Shown here in pieces: positions 40,349 to 51,582 of a stretch of DNA of 64,000 nt; the stretch's first letter is position 1; each line of letters begins with the position of its first letter. The notes beneath the pieces are model-generated. The model was not told the DNA's origin. It did not search any database and saw only the letters and a program-made list of their open reading frames with translations. The stretch covers positions 620,001 through 684,000 of the forward strand of contig MSED01000013.1 of NCBI GenBank assembly GCA_002099365.1, in the 5' to 3' direction. Made by a program: the position numbers and the translations under genes. Origin of the DNA: Phialophora verrucosa. Its lineage: Eukaryota; Ascomycota; Eurotiomycetes; Chaetothyriales; Herpotrichiellaceae.

Positions 40349-42834
40349 TTAATTTCTCTCTGTGGCAGCTGCTACCATCAGTCGGCATGTCATTGTAGTA
40401 TCTGTCGGAACTCCTGATGCACTTACCTGGTCCATCGAACTGCGAAGTCTCGTCCATGATCCCCCAGTCATCAAAGATATGCGTGAAATCCGTGTCCATT
40501 TCCACGGTCCAGTCATCGGTCTGGCGAGTCCATTGCCCTCCCTCGTCTTCTGAAAGTCCAGGATCTCCTGTGTCGCCCGCCGCGCCTGACGCAGACAGGT
40601 ACCTGCATGTCTCTTGGCGGAGCTCCTCTAGCACAATGGCGTACTTTTTCCCTGGGGAATTGTCTCGCGCGGCCGCTGCAAGTCGCTGCTGGCACTGTTC
40701 TGCGATTTCGAAATAATCTTTGTCTCCGCCCTGAGCGTGGGTCGCGTGGCGAGGCGATGCGCCCGCGACGGAGGCCGACGCTGTTGGGGTCGAGATCATC
40801 TTTTGGTGCTGTTGGATCGTATAGATGTAGATGACGGCCACGGCGCAGAACGAGACATACTGGGTGAACCACCACGGGTTGAGGGGTATGCCGTTGCCGT
40901 CAAAGTTCGCCAGGATGTCCACAATGTTGCGCGCGGCAGTGATGCAGTCGTGGATATACTTGACAATGCGCGGTGGTAGTTCAGACTCCTTCGAGGTGTT
41001 GGCGAAATTGCTTAAGAGGAAGGGCCTGTTGGCGTGGATGACAGCATGGGCGTGTGCGAGGCGCAAGGTGACAGATTGGCGTTGCAGTTTAGGGATGAGG
41101 CTCGACGCCGGGACTAGGCCGATGAAAAGTGGGAGATGCGCCTTCCAGTCTGCCAGACTGGCCGCGATACGATCCGCTTGGGCTAGTCTTTCGTCTTGAG
41201 TTATTCGCTGGAGGGGGTATACCTGCGCGGAGCTTTGGGCGCTGATGCCGGCTAGTCTGCATCCCTCAGTCAGCGCATGATCTAGCCAGGAGAGGGTAGA
41301 TGGGAGAGAGCGGTACTTGATATGCATGATTGGAGCATCCATTTCACAGTCAAATTGTTCATCTTGGAGCTTGATACCGTCTGAAGTCAATTCATCGTCG
41401 TCAACCCTGGCGGGGAAGTCCTGATCGGTATCAAAATCTTGTAGAGTGCGCGGACGACCTCCCATGACGCTGAGATATCTGTCCAGAACATAGGCAGCCC
41501 AAAAAGTCCGTTTCCGGCACTCGTGCTCAATCACCCCCATTTCCGATCTGTATCCTCCGGGACGTTTGCGGCGGTGCAGACCGAGTGTGATCATCAATGC
41601 TACCGTCGTCCCAAACTTTGAGTAAACTTCATTTGCATGTCGGGTTGACAGTAGATGGAGACATTCGATGAGTCTTGCCTGAACTGAATCCAGAGCCGGA
41701 GATCCAACTTCTGTCTGAAGGCGCCGCTGCGCAGCTTCGAGAAAGACTTCACTTCAATTCAGCAGTCAATAAGCGTACACATCATAGGGCTCACTCTAGA
41801 TACCTTTGTGTGCAGTCCGCCATGGGCGATGAATGTCCTCTGGTGTCGTCAACAGTGGCCACGGCAAATACCATGAGCAAAAGGGTGACCTTCTGTTGGG
41901 ATAGGGCCACTTGAGGAGTTTGACGCTCGCTTGTTTGACGATAGAGGTCATCGACCAAGTTTTTCACAGTAGGACGGTGGAGAAACTGGAAGAAAGGCGT
42001 CGAGAGTTCAAAATACCTCTCGACAAGTGCATGTGCATCAGACTTGGACGGCATATGGAACGCCTCGTCGGAGAGTCGTAGATGATGACCATCGCTGATC
42101 ACCAGCATCGTCTTCTCCACGGAAATCTCTTGTTCAGGCGCATTTGACGTGCCCGATGCATGATCATCCTTGAGCCGTTTCCACGCTCTCTGTAGAAACG
42201 TGATTGGCGAAGAAGGTCCATGGTACTGGCCGCCAATATTTGCGCTTGGAACTGGCGAGTTTCGTGACGAGGCGTGTGCTCCGCCTCTCGAGTGCTCATC
42301 AGACCTGTCCCCATATTGTCGGAGTGGTGCTGAGAACAGGGCTTTTCGACCCAGGATGTTGTTCGGTTCCCATTGTCGCCTGAGAGGCGGATCTGTCCGA
42401 TTTAGAGACTCGGATGCTGGCACCGAAGGTAGACGGCCCCTTGTATAGATGGCAGTGTAGTCGCAGGAGATACCTAGGCCATTACAGCGCACGCAAGGTT
42501 GGTCTCCCGAGCAGCGCGTTCTTTTCCTGTGACCTGGATCAGCCCCGCAGACTCTTGCTTCTCATGTTGGACGAGCCACTGACAGTTTGCAGGCATCACA
42601 GGCTCGGCTAACTTTGGATCTTTGGATCTTTCTTTTGCTACCTTGTCTCCTCGCTCCGGTCCAATGTACCCCAGAGTCGATGCTGTCAGCGTGCCGCGTT
42701 TCCAGTTCTTGGAAATTGGGATCGGGTGCGGCAATCTCGCGGGCGAAGCTCGAGGCGACTGAGGTCAAGTTAAGCGCTTGTGCTGAATGGATGGACTGCT
42801 GCACGAATCGAGCCGATGGTCCACCAGTCTCCAT
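40349..42834 (-). CDS. Zn2Cys6 fungal transcription factor
   Basis: Four exons: 42834-42584, 42526-41804, 41751-40427 and 40371-40349, about 773 residues. The first intron (57 nt) interrupts the zinc cluster; removing it gives an exact CX2CX6CX5CX2CX6C motif from ACDACKLKRTRCSG to GLGISCDY. The middle-homology fungal_trans domain is marked by HLLSTRHANEVYSKFGTTVALMITLGLHRR and by RKRTFWAAYVLDRYLSVMGGRPR. A conserved GTAAGT donor at 40426 and a TAGCAG tandem acceptor give a short last exon; without it the frame would end in an unlikely Cys/His run. The frame stays open to an ATG at 43083, but that would put a perfect inverted repeat inside coding sequence, so 42834 is preferred. Probable regulator of the divergent P450. 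Confidence 0.87.
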
Positions 42835-43226
42835 ATCGCAAGCACCCTGTGCAGAGAGTATCTGGTTACCACGGCCATGTGGGAAGGATGTGTCGAGTTC
42901 CTGATGTTTTCCACCTGCAGGCTCTCCGGCTGCGGAAAATCGATTGTGGGCGGGGAAAAGGCGCCGGATTTGTGACAAAGGCAAATCCGGCCACTTGCCG
43001 TGGGGAAAGTTTCCGCAAGCCAATGGGATCTGAGCGACAGACGCAGGCGAAACCTCCAAGTCGCAGGCAAATAACCGAAGCATTGATCACGAACATGTAC
43101 CTTGCAAGGCCACAATGCCGGTGTCGAGATATTCGAGGCCTGGTCTATATCAGGCTCGCACTGCATTTCAATGGCATTGCCGATTGATCGAAGGTATCCT
43201 GGCATCCTCGACCTAGTCCAAGCACG
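42835..43226. promoter_or_regulatory. Divergent promoter of Zn2Cys6 regulator and P450
   Basis: This 392-base region between the two start codons is rich in CGG triplets and carries a perfect 10-base inverted repeat at 42963-42991. It should control both genes. If translation of the regulator starts at 43083, part of it would be coding. Confidence 0.6.
42963..42991. promoter_or_regulatory. Perfect inverted repeat, candidate Zn2Cys6 operator
   Basis: GCCGGATTTG (42963-42972) and CAAATCCGGC (42982-42991) are exact reverse complements separated by nine bases. Each arm contains a CGG/CCG triplet, the element read by Zn2Cys6 dimers. The repeat lies 129 bases before the regulator ATG and 235 bases before the P450 ATG. 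The arm core AAATCCGGC recurs at 45301-45309 upstream of the transporter. Confidence 0.55.
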
Positions 43227-44892
43227 ATGACCTTCGCCAACCTCAATTCTGATCTCAACCGGGAATGGTTCCTGGGGTCAGCGGCACGTTTGGTCGCGGT
43301 GTTGACATTGTTTGTTCCGTTATGTTACGTGCTGATTAACGAGTTCATTCGCCATTCTGCCAGACTGCCAGGTATTTCTGGCCCTCCTGGTCTGCCACTC
43401 GTAGGGAACCTTTGGGCGCTCCGGAAAAATGCCGCCGAGCAGTACAGAATCTGGTCCAAGAAATACGGAGGCGTCTACCAAGTCTCCCTAGGCAATGTCC
43501 CTATCGTCGTGGTCAATTCTGCCGAGGCGGCAAAAGGCCTGTTTGGGCAGCATTCTTCCGCCCTGAGCTCGAGACCAGAGTTTTATACATTTCACAAAGT
43601 ATACGATCAAGAAGTATGTGCCACACAAGTCTCAGTGCTAACGTCTGTGCGAGGTCCTTACCGGAGTCGCAACCACCGTCGGCACTACCCCTTACAGCGA
43701 GAGTCTGAAAAGGCGACGGAAGGTCACGGCGACTGCGCTAAACCGTCCGTCAGCGCAAAAGTATGTCTCACACCTCGACCTGGAAACAAGGGCATTCTGC
43801 AGGGAATTGCTTTCCGAAGGCCAGAGTGGGAGGAGGGCTTTCGACTGCTATCCAGCTGCTCAGCGGCTCAGCCTAAGTCTCGCCCTGACGACGAATTGGG
43901 GTGTCAAGCTCGACTCCCGCAATGACAGGCTGTTCAACGAGGTAATTGAAGTGGAAGATCAGGTTAGTCGCTTCAGAAGTGTGACTGGGAATCTGCAAGA
44001 TTACATCCCACTCCTACGATTGAACCCGTTCAATCAAAAGACGGTAAAGGCCAAGGCCACTCGCCGTCGACAAGACGCCTACCTCGATGAACTTAACCGG
44101 AGCTTGCTCGACCGAATGGAAAAAGGGGTTCAGAATTCCTGCATCCAAGCAACAATCATCAACGACCCAGGGATCCAGCTCAACCAGGAGGAAGTTACCA
44201 GCATAAACCTGACCATGATCTCTGGCGGGCTCGATACTGTGACCACGGCTGTCGCCTGGCTTGTGGCCGTTTTGGCTAAGCGTCCTGACATTCAAGAGAC
44301 AGCCTACGAGGCAATCCGACAGGTGCACGGGGCAGACAATCCGCTCTGCGACGCGAATGACGATCAGAGGATCCCATACATCGTTGCGCTGATGAAGGAG
44401 GGACTGAGGATGTACACCGTGCTTCGACTCAACTTGCCACGTGCTTCCATCCAAGAAGTCACCTACAATGGTATGGTGTTCCCCAAGGGAACAACCTTCT
44501 TCCTCAATTCTCATGCCTGCAACATGGGTCAGTACAGTACCCCGTGATTGTCCTCGTGTTTCGTTCACTAACAAGAGCTCTCCGCAGACCCCAAGTTGTG
44601 GCACGATCCTGAAGTCTTCCGTCCCAGCCGCTGGCTCGAACAGCCTGATGCGCCTCTGTTTTCATACGGCGTTGGCTACCGCATGTGTGCCGGCTTCTTG
44701 CTCGCCAATCGCGAGTTGTATCTCATCGTGATGCGGCTCATCAGTTGTTTCAAGATTGAAGTTGAGGGGGACGTGGATATTGATCCGGTCAGCGGCACTG
44801 CTGATCCGACCAAATTAGTCGCACAGCCCCATAGGTTCAAGGCCAGATTCGTCCCACGGAATGAACAGCTTCTATCCAAGGTTTTGGGATGA
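43227..44892 (+). CDS. Cytochrome P450, CYP504-like
   Basis: Three exons: 43227-43613, 43654-44527 and 44588-44892, giving 521 residues. The first intron is only 40 nt, with a GCTAAC branch site. An N-terminal membrane helix (about 20-40) is followed by the proline hinge LPGISGPPGLPLVGN. The I-helix reads GGLDT, ExxR is EGLR (KEGLRMYTV), and the haem loop FSYGVGYRMCAG has its ligand Cys near 454, followed by LLANRELY as in the P450 at 5255. Family members hydroxylate phenylacetate-type aromatics. Intron positions differ from the first P450, so the two are old paralogues, not a recent tandem duplicate. The divergent regulator and downstream transporter suggest a self-contained inducible uptake/oxidation module. 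Substrate unknown. Confidence 0.9.
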
Positions 44893-45725
44893 CTGATGCG
44901 CCGCCGTCGAGGTTACAGGAGAATAGGCACAGATGGGATAGAGCGCAGCCAGGTCACCCCCCTCAATCTGAGTTTCTGGTAAGGTATCATAAATTATTTA
45001 CTATCGAAGAATAAGGAACATCTGAGCTCCTTATTGATCTGCAATCACATATTCGTGGTGCGGGCGGACTCGCCTACACACTCATTCATCATATCCAGAC
45101 TGAGCTCTGTCTAGACGGTCTGTACTAGATTCACCATCTTACAGCCATGCTTCGCGGAGAAAGGTCCTTGCCAGAAGGACTACGCTCCTGTCTTGCTTCT
45201 CAACGAGGAATGCAGCCCCGCCAGGATTCGCACACCGTCACACCGTCTGGGGGTCAATCTGGGGAAACGGCCACAGACACACTGCGTGCCAATCAGATCG
45301 AAATCCGGCGCTTTCCCGGAAAATGTCCCCCTTCGCTGGATATGCCGCCCCCTTTTCCGGCGCAATGCCACCTGACGATCCCACCGCGTATGATTCGCCA
45401 AACTAGATTCTCCAACGTCCAACATTCAGGTACGTTTGTGACCTTGTGGGGTGACGAGGTCGGGGTACTCGGAGGTAGGGCCGATTCTTTGACCTGGGTC
45501 ACATCCTACCTCGATCCAGCCCTGTGCGGAGCTGCAAAGCCTTTAACCAGGTAAAAAGGGCTAAATGCTCACTCACTCTGGACTCGTTTTCGTTGTCGTT
45601 TTCCTTCTGGAATAATCATGATATAGCTCTCCTTCCTGTGCAGGGACGATCTCACTCTGGGCAGCGCAGGTCCATCCTATATTCTCCTCGAGCTGACGCT
45701 CCGATTCGGCAACGACGACGACAAG
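44893..45725. promoter_or_regulatory. Intergenic region, transporter promoter
   Basis: No gene is supported. The half-site AAATCCGGC lies at 45301-45309, with further CCGG elements near 45315-45360. The half-site matches one arm of the inverted repeat at 42963-42991 and is about 420 bases before the transporter ATG. Confidence 0.5.
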
Positions 45726-47832
45726 ATGATGACTCCCATCCTCAAGAAGATCATCCGCAACGATGCGATGAAAGAAGATCCCGCGGAGATCTACAATGCG
45801 AGATCTTTCCTGCTGACGTTGACGGTAAGTGCGCCCTTCCCGTGGCAGATGCTTGCTTGAGATCGGATATGTTGTTGACTCTCTCGGCCCGTTTCCAGGC
45901 ATGCATGTCCGGCATGCTCTTCGGGATGGATACGGGGATCATTGGCGGCGTGATTGTGCTTCCTGCCTTTACCAAGTATGTTGGTGTGATTGGGCGGCGG
46001 GGCCCCCAAGGGAAATCACCATTGCGACGAGCTGGCTGACACGCAACAAAGGAAATACCACTTCGAAGGTCTCAGCAAGAATGACGCGGCCACACTGTCG
46101 GCCAACATCGTCTCCTTTCTCCAGCTCGGCTGCGTCTTTGGCGCTCTGCTCGCGTACCCCTTCGCGGATCGATATGGGCCCCGAGCCTCCCTGATTGGCT
46201 GGGGGGTTGTCGCGCTCGTGGGCATCGTCATGCAGTTCGCGGCCTCGGGATACTTGGGTTGCATGTACACGGCGCGGTAGGTTCACTGTTCCCGGGTCCC
46301 TCCCCTGCCCTCACGCTGCGGTGTGCGCAAAGAAGCGTCGCATCGAAATCGCAGAGCGCGGCCGTTGCATGAAAGAAAGATTCTGACCGTCCTCACAGAC
46401 TGCTCGCCGGGTTCGGAGCAGGCGCCTGCTCGATGATTGCGCCTCTTTATGTGTCTGAAAACGCGCCTCGCGCCCTCCGCGGCGCTCTCACGGGCACGTT
46501 CCAGTTCTTCAACACCTTCGGCGTCATGCTCTCCTTCTGGATCGACTATGGCGCCGAGCTCCACCTGACGGGGGCGGCGTCGTACATGGTGCCCCTGGCG
46601 CTGCAGGGCGTGCCGGCCGTGCTCTTGATCGTGGGGATGCTGTTCATGACGGAGTCGCCTCGCTTCCTTGCCAAGCAGGACCGGTGGGAGAAGGCAAAAC
46701 AGGTGCTCGCCTTGGTCCGCGGCCTGCCTGAGGACCACCCGTACGTGCAGAGCGAATTCAACGACATTGCGCTCCAGCTGGAGCGCGAGCGGCTGCTGAT
46801 CAACGGCGCGGGATGGCGGTCGCTGCAGCGCGAGATGTGGACCATTCCCGGCAACAGGAAGAGAGTCCTGATCAGTTTCATCCTGATGATGTTCCAGAAC
46901 ACGACAGGCTCGAACGCGATCAATTATTACGGTACGTTCTGTCAAATTCCATGCATCCCGAGTCCGCCATTCAAATTCGTGCAATCCCACCGAACTTTGC
47001 CGTGCCATTCAATACTGACTGACCGATTCCCCAGCACCCACTATTTTCAAAAACATCGGCATCACAGGCACGTCGGTCAGTCTTCTCGCCACGGGCGTCT
47101 ACGGCGTCATCAAGATGTGTTCCTGCTTGACATATCTTATCTTCTTCGCGGATTCGCTCGGCCGGCGTCGATCCTTGCTCTGGACCGCCATCGCCATCGC
47201 CTGCGACATGATGTACATCGGGCTGTACGTGCGAATATCCCCGCCCAAGGCCGGCGTGCCGATTTCGGGCGCCGGCTACTTCGCCCTCGTGTGCATCTAC
47301 TTGTTTGCTGTCTTCTTCCAGATGGGCTGGGGCGCCACGCCCTGGATCTACGTCTCGGAGATCCCGAGCGCGCGGCTCCGGTCCATGAACGTCTCCATCG
47401 CCGCTTCCTCGCAGTGGCTTTGGAACTTTGTCATTGCGCGCGCGGTGCCAAACATGCTGGTCAACATGGGGAGCAACGGATACGGGTAGGTTCCGGATCG
47501 GCGTCGCTTGCTTGATTTCAGGCCGGTTTTGCTGACAAGATGGCCGATAGGACCTATATCTTCTTCAGCGTGTGTTGCATATGCTCGTTTGTCTTTGTCT
47601 GGTTCTTCGTTCCGGACACGAAAGGTATGAAGAGCCGAAACTATACAGTAATGGATCGTCAACTAATTGACCTTGCTGTACAGGAATGTCGCTCGAGCAA
47701 ATGGACGATCTGTTCGGCGTTACCGACCTGGTGAAGCAAAAGGTTGGAGACGACCAGCCTGTCGCATCTGACCATGAGACGAAGAGTGTACACGGAGTCG
47801 AGACTCTTGTGGAGAATGTCAACAAGGTCTAA
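45726..47832 (+). CDS. MFS sugar/quinate-type proton symporter
   Basis: Seven exons: 45726-45824, 45899-45975, 46052-46276, 46399-46931, 47035-47485, 47551-47624 and 47684-47832, giving 535 residues. All introns are GT-AG and phases close exactly. Sugar-porter landmarks are present: ADRYGPR in the loop after helix 2, the TESPRFL signature, NAINYYAPTIF in helix 7, DSLGRRRSLLW and PDTKGMSLEQMDDLFG after helix 12. Twelve membrane helices are expected. Fungal relatives import hexoses, quinate or other polyols with protons. Lying 833 bases after a P450 and near a Zn2Cys6 regulator, it may import the substrate of that module. A second ATG at 45729 is equally usable. Confidence 0.9.
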
Positions 47833-49445
47833 GGTTGGTGGATGTGCAAGTGCAGGGGAAGAGCCCCCTTGTTTGAATCCGCCATGGACGTCAACCATTG
47901 TATATATTTTGAATGTTGAATTCGAGTTGGCATTCCAAACATTGACCTTCTACATGCCCAGTATGTTGATTTGGCAAGTACAAGGCGTCGTCTCTCGGTT
48001 GCGACTTGCAGCCATCAATTCCCTGGCGTCAGTTCAGTCCAGCGGAAATACCACTCATGTTTGCCGGCGGACCCGAGCATAGGCGTCTTATACCCGCGTG
48101 CCGAGACTGTCCTGGCGGGAGGTTAATCAGATACTTCGCTCCGAGGAGACGCGCGGGAGAGTGAGAATGAAAATAAGTACCGCGATCTTGTGTGTGGGCT
48201 CTGTAGATACTGTACTTGCGGCGAAATCTGCCCGCTTGAATAGGAACTCGCTTCAGGGTATCACCGCACGGAAACCCGGTAAACAAGAGTAAGTCGCAAT
48301 GGTTGGATAATCTCCCTGCTCAGCATTTCATCCTGCTCAGCCGGATAATAGCTCAATTGCAAGGAGTCACAGGGCCCGAAGGACGTCTTAATATGTCTCT
48401 GCAAGTTGATAAGACCCGTCTCTTGCCATATAGAAGTCCTTGCGTCCTTGACCACTTGTGGGAGCAAGTTTGTCTGTATTTCAGACCTGTTCGAGCCAAC
48501 TGGGGCTTTATACGGAATATCGAATGTCGGACCTGCAGCTAGGGGCTATCGCGTTTGATGATACGGTTAGAAGAATAACCGACAACAGAGAGAGCAGTGC
48601 CTCGTGGCTTATTAGATACATACAGAATAATTCGGTGGTTGTGCTCAGAGTTCTTGCGAGCTGAGGAAGGGCATATCGAGGCCAGGACAGACAATGAGAC
48701 AGGCTTTCAGATGCTGGCGGAACCCTCTGAATTAGTTACAGGAGACACCAGATCCAGTACTGGACCCCTCGACATTGCCGGGCTGGTACAGAGTGAATGT
48801 AGTATTGGACGGCGATAGTGACGTACATCAAAGCGCGTGTTGAAGTGTTTGGGTTTCGAGTGTGTAGTCAATCCAGGTATGGTTTCATATTCAATTTTCA
48901 ATATTCATTAGTATAATCAACCAAAGGAAAATCCTATACCAAAAAAACAAGCGATAAGTAAGAAGCACGCAGCAGCTAGTTGCAGTAACTGATTACTTCA
49001 CCTTGCACTCCGAATCATGGGTACTTCATTTCCGTAGAGCGGGTGATCTCGTCAGGTCGCCTTTGTAGGTCCTCGACACCCATACGGTCGGCGATCCTAG
49101 CCTACTACAGCATTCCAATGATCCAGACTCTCTTAATGCTCATTTAGATTCCATCGCTAAGCGAGTGTCTCCTCACGCGCACTGAGATTCTAACTGCGCC
49201 AGGGAAGGTGATTCCTCGTCTTTTGCTGTTAAGGTCATCCACCGCTGATTCAGTTTTGGAAACACGTCGCCTGGAGGGCGAGTCAGAAGGCATGATATTG
49301 TCGAACACAGGCTGTCTCTATCCTCTGTCTACAAAGTCTGTGTTAAATTATTGGTTCGTGTGTGCTGCCGTCAGCCAAGCCTTTTCCCCTTTTCATTTGG
49401 AGCCTTGTGTGCACTCGCTGTTTGCGCGCCAAACTTGCCGCACGC
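47833..49445. other. Long convergent intergenic region
   Basis: This 1.6-kb region separates the transporter from the first tail-anchored gene. Short frames on both strands (for example 48303-48542 and 48597-48818) have no family resemblance and no shared splicing. It may hold untranslated or non-coding RNA, but nothing specific is visible. Confidence 0.5.
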
Positions 49446-50651
49446 TCAGTTCGTCAAAAATAAAACCACGCAGCAGACAGCCAGTGCCAGCACGTGGATG
49501 TGGGCGAAAATCCGCAGATAAGTCCCAAGCCTGATTTTAGGGGACGCGAGGTCCTCGTGGTCCTCCAGGTCCGGCAGTTGCCAAAGACTGCCCCACTGTG
49601 CCAATGCCTCTGTATTCTGACGGCGTGCGACTGGATGCTCTGCTTCGACGGCGGAGGACCGTGGCTTGTGCCTTCTCCTCCTCTTGGTTCTGCGTCTCTT
49701 GTCCTTGTCTTTCTTTGGCGCCGCTGGACCGGTAAACTTCTGACCGCCATCTCCCTCGGCCGTGGTTACGTCTTCGGTACTGTCGTCGTCTGCAACTTCC
49801 TCAACAGACAGCACGTTATGCCCGGATGCGATCAACGTGTCTGGCTTTCTTGGAGATTGCTTCTGAACCAAAGCATCTTCAATGTGATGCTGGTTCTCCT
49901 TCTGACTGCCTTCAGCAACATTGCCTCCCGATACGTTGGAAGGCGCGATGTCCTGCTGACAGTGATGGGTTTGAGGAGTCGAGTGCGCCGCGTTGTGAGT
50001 GTGTTTCTCGCCCTTGGGAACTGCAATATGCCCGTTGTTGTCGACGGCCGTTAGACCTCCTTCAACCTCGGTCACTGGGGTGCGGCGTCCTCCTGGTGTA
50101 ACCTTCCCCTTCATGAGTCGAAACCAACCGTCGTCATCCTTCCGCAGCATCTCCATTCCGTCCTTGGTCTTCACAGGCACCATGTACATCATCCTGCGCT
50201 CGTGAGTGATAACCTCGTCCGAGACACCCCACGAGTGTGCCCGCATCCGCGCCATGTGCGTAATCAAGTCGTAGACGGTGACGTTGTTGGCTGTAGAGTC
50301 GTTGGAGGAGTGCGTTCCCGAGCCATTCAATTGGTCTACAACATCTTGGGGATGCCGACCCGCTGCAATGAGGGTCCACGCTCTGACGAATCTCCTGTAT
50401 TCCAGCCGCAATGGCGGTGGAGGAGGTTGAAATGAGGGGCGTGCATTCGGTAATACCTGGCTGAGATCTGTGGCGCTGAGGGTGTGGTTGGGAAGAGGAA
50501 GCGGGTGTGGTTCTCGAGGAACACAGGCCTGGCTGGTCAGGCGTTCAGAGTCGAGAGGAAATATTGCCAGATCCGGGGTTGAAGTAGATCTCCTGTGGCG
50601 CGCAGGGGCAGAGTTCGAATGAGCGATTGCTGGGAGTTGGTGTTGAGACAT
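49446..50651 (-). CDS. Hypothetical protein with C-terminal membrane anchor (1 of 3)
   Basis: A 401-residue single-exon protein. The N-terminal 80 residues are Pro/Ser-rich. A folded-looking segment at about 85-190 (RRFVRAWTLIAAG to DGWFRLMKGKVTPGG) is followed by a low-complexity acidic region. A strongly basic cluster (KDKDKRRRTKRRRRHK) is followed by a short helix-prone section and a single hydrophobic helix, HVLALAVCCVVLFL, three residues from the end. No signal peptide is present. This topology is that of a tail-anchored protein inserted after translation into ER, mitochondrial outer or peroxisomal membranes. I do not recognise a family. The next two minus-strand genes have the same layout despite no obvious sequence similarity. 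Confidence 0.75.
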   Translation of the reverse strand: MSQHQLPAIAHSNSAPARHRRSTSTPDLAIFPLDSERLTSQACVPREPHPLPLPNHTLSATDLSQVLPNARPSFQPPPPPLRLEYRRFVRAWTLIAAGRHPQDVVDQLNGSGTHSSNDSTANNVTVYDLITHMARMRAHSWGVSDEVITHERRMMYMVPVKTKDGMEMLRKDDDGWFRLMKGKVTPGGRRTPVTEVEGGLTAVDNNGHIAVPKGEKHTHNAAHSTPQTHHCQQDIAPSNVSGGNVAEGSQKENQHHIEDALVQKQSPRKPDTLIASGHNVLSVEEVADDDSTEDVTTAEGDGGQKFTGPAAPKKDKDKRRRTKRRRRHKPRSSAVEAEHPVARRQNTEALAQWGSLWQLPDLEDHEDLASPKIRLGTYLRIFAHIHVLALAVCCVVLFLTN

Positions 50652-51582
50652 CTTGAATCTTATGGCTTCGGATGGTGATCAGACTGCCGGGAAGAGGTGT
50701 AAGAAGACGTTGGTTCTCAGCAGGCGATCTGGAGGATGAAGAACTCCCAGGTGCTGAGAAGAAAGAGACTTTGAAGTCACAAAAGACACACACTGCCAAA
50801 CGCGCTGGCAGTTGAGCAGCTGGATCCTGCGCAGTTGAAGTGAATTACAATGAATTGAACTGAAGCCAAGGACATATCTGTCGTCCTTTACGCAAATGCA
50901 GCAGAGGTGAGCGTAAGTGAGGATTCACCTCACTCCACTTCACTTTCGGTCAGCAGAAATCCATGCCATGTTAAATTGATGTCCAGTCGAGGGTTTGACT
51001 TCATTGTGCAGCCACATCTACAGAGCCTGAAATCCTAATTGAAGAGAGTAGCTTCTAACGACACATACAGTGCCATGCCCTGCAATTGCATGAGTGAGAG
51101 ACGGACGAAGAAAGTCCCATGAGAAAACGCGGATCCTAGGAGACAGCTCGAACTGGCAAAGACAGACAAGAACTTCACCGCAGAGCATGGTTTCTTGGTT
51201 GATCGATTGATTGATTGACTGCGTGAATTGATTCCCCTGTTACGGTAGAGACGCTTCCTCTGACTGAATTCTCATCCAACTCAATCGACAGCAGAACTCA
51301 GCCAACATGGCTACCGATCCAAAGCCGAGTTTGTGTTTTGAAAAGAAAGGAAAAAGAAAAGAACAATCAGCAGCCTGCGCCTTGTCCATTGGCAATCGCT
51401 TGCCTCCATCTCCGTGTCCAAGTTGTCCCTGTTTGTGGCATTCTGCGGCACACGGCGCTCAACAAGTGTCCCGATGCGCCGATTTTGGGCGCGTCATCAG
51501 GAAGGTCTGTAGATTCTGCGTAACCAAGACCCTGCACGACACCTCGCGATTGGTTCCTGTCCATTGGACGCAATTCTCTCCT
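50652..51582. other. Intergenic region
   Basis: This 931-base spacer between two minus-strand genes holds the promoter of the first. A plus-strand frame at 51307-51675 has no family features and overlaps the end of the next gene, so it is not called. No repeats of note. Confidence 0.5.

Noticed and set aside
42835..43083. Upstream ATG at 43083 for the Zn2Cys6 regulator
   Set aside because: It would place the perfect inverted repeat and CGG-rich promoter inside coding sequence and add 83 residues before the zinc cluster. Kept as an alternative only.
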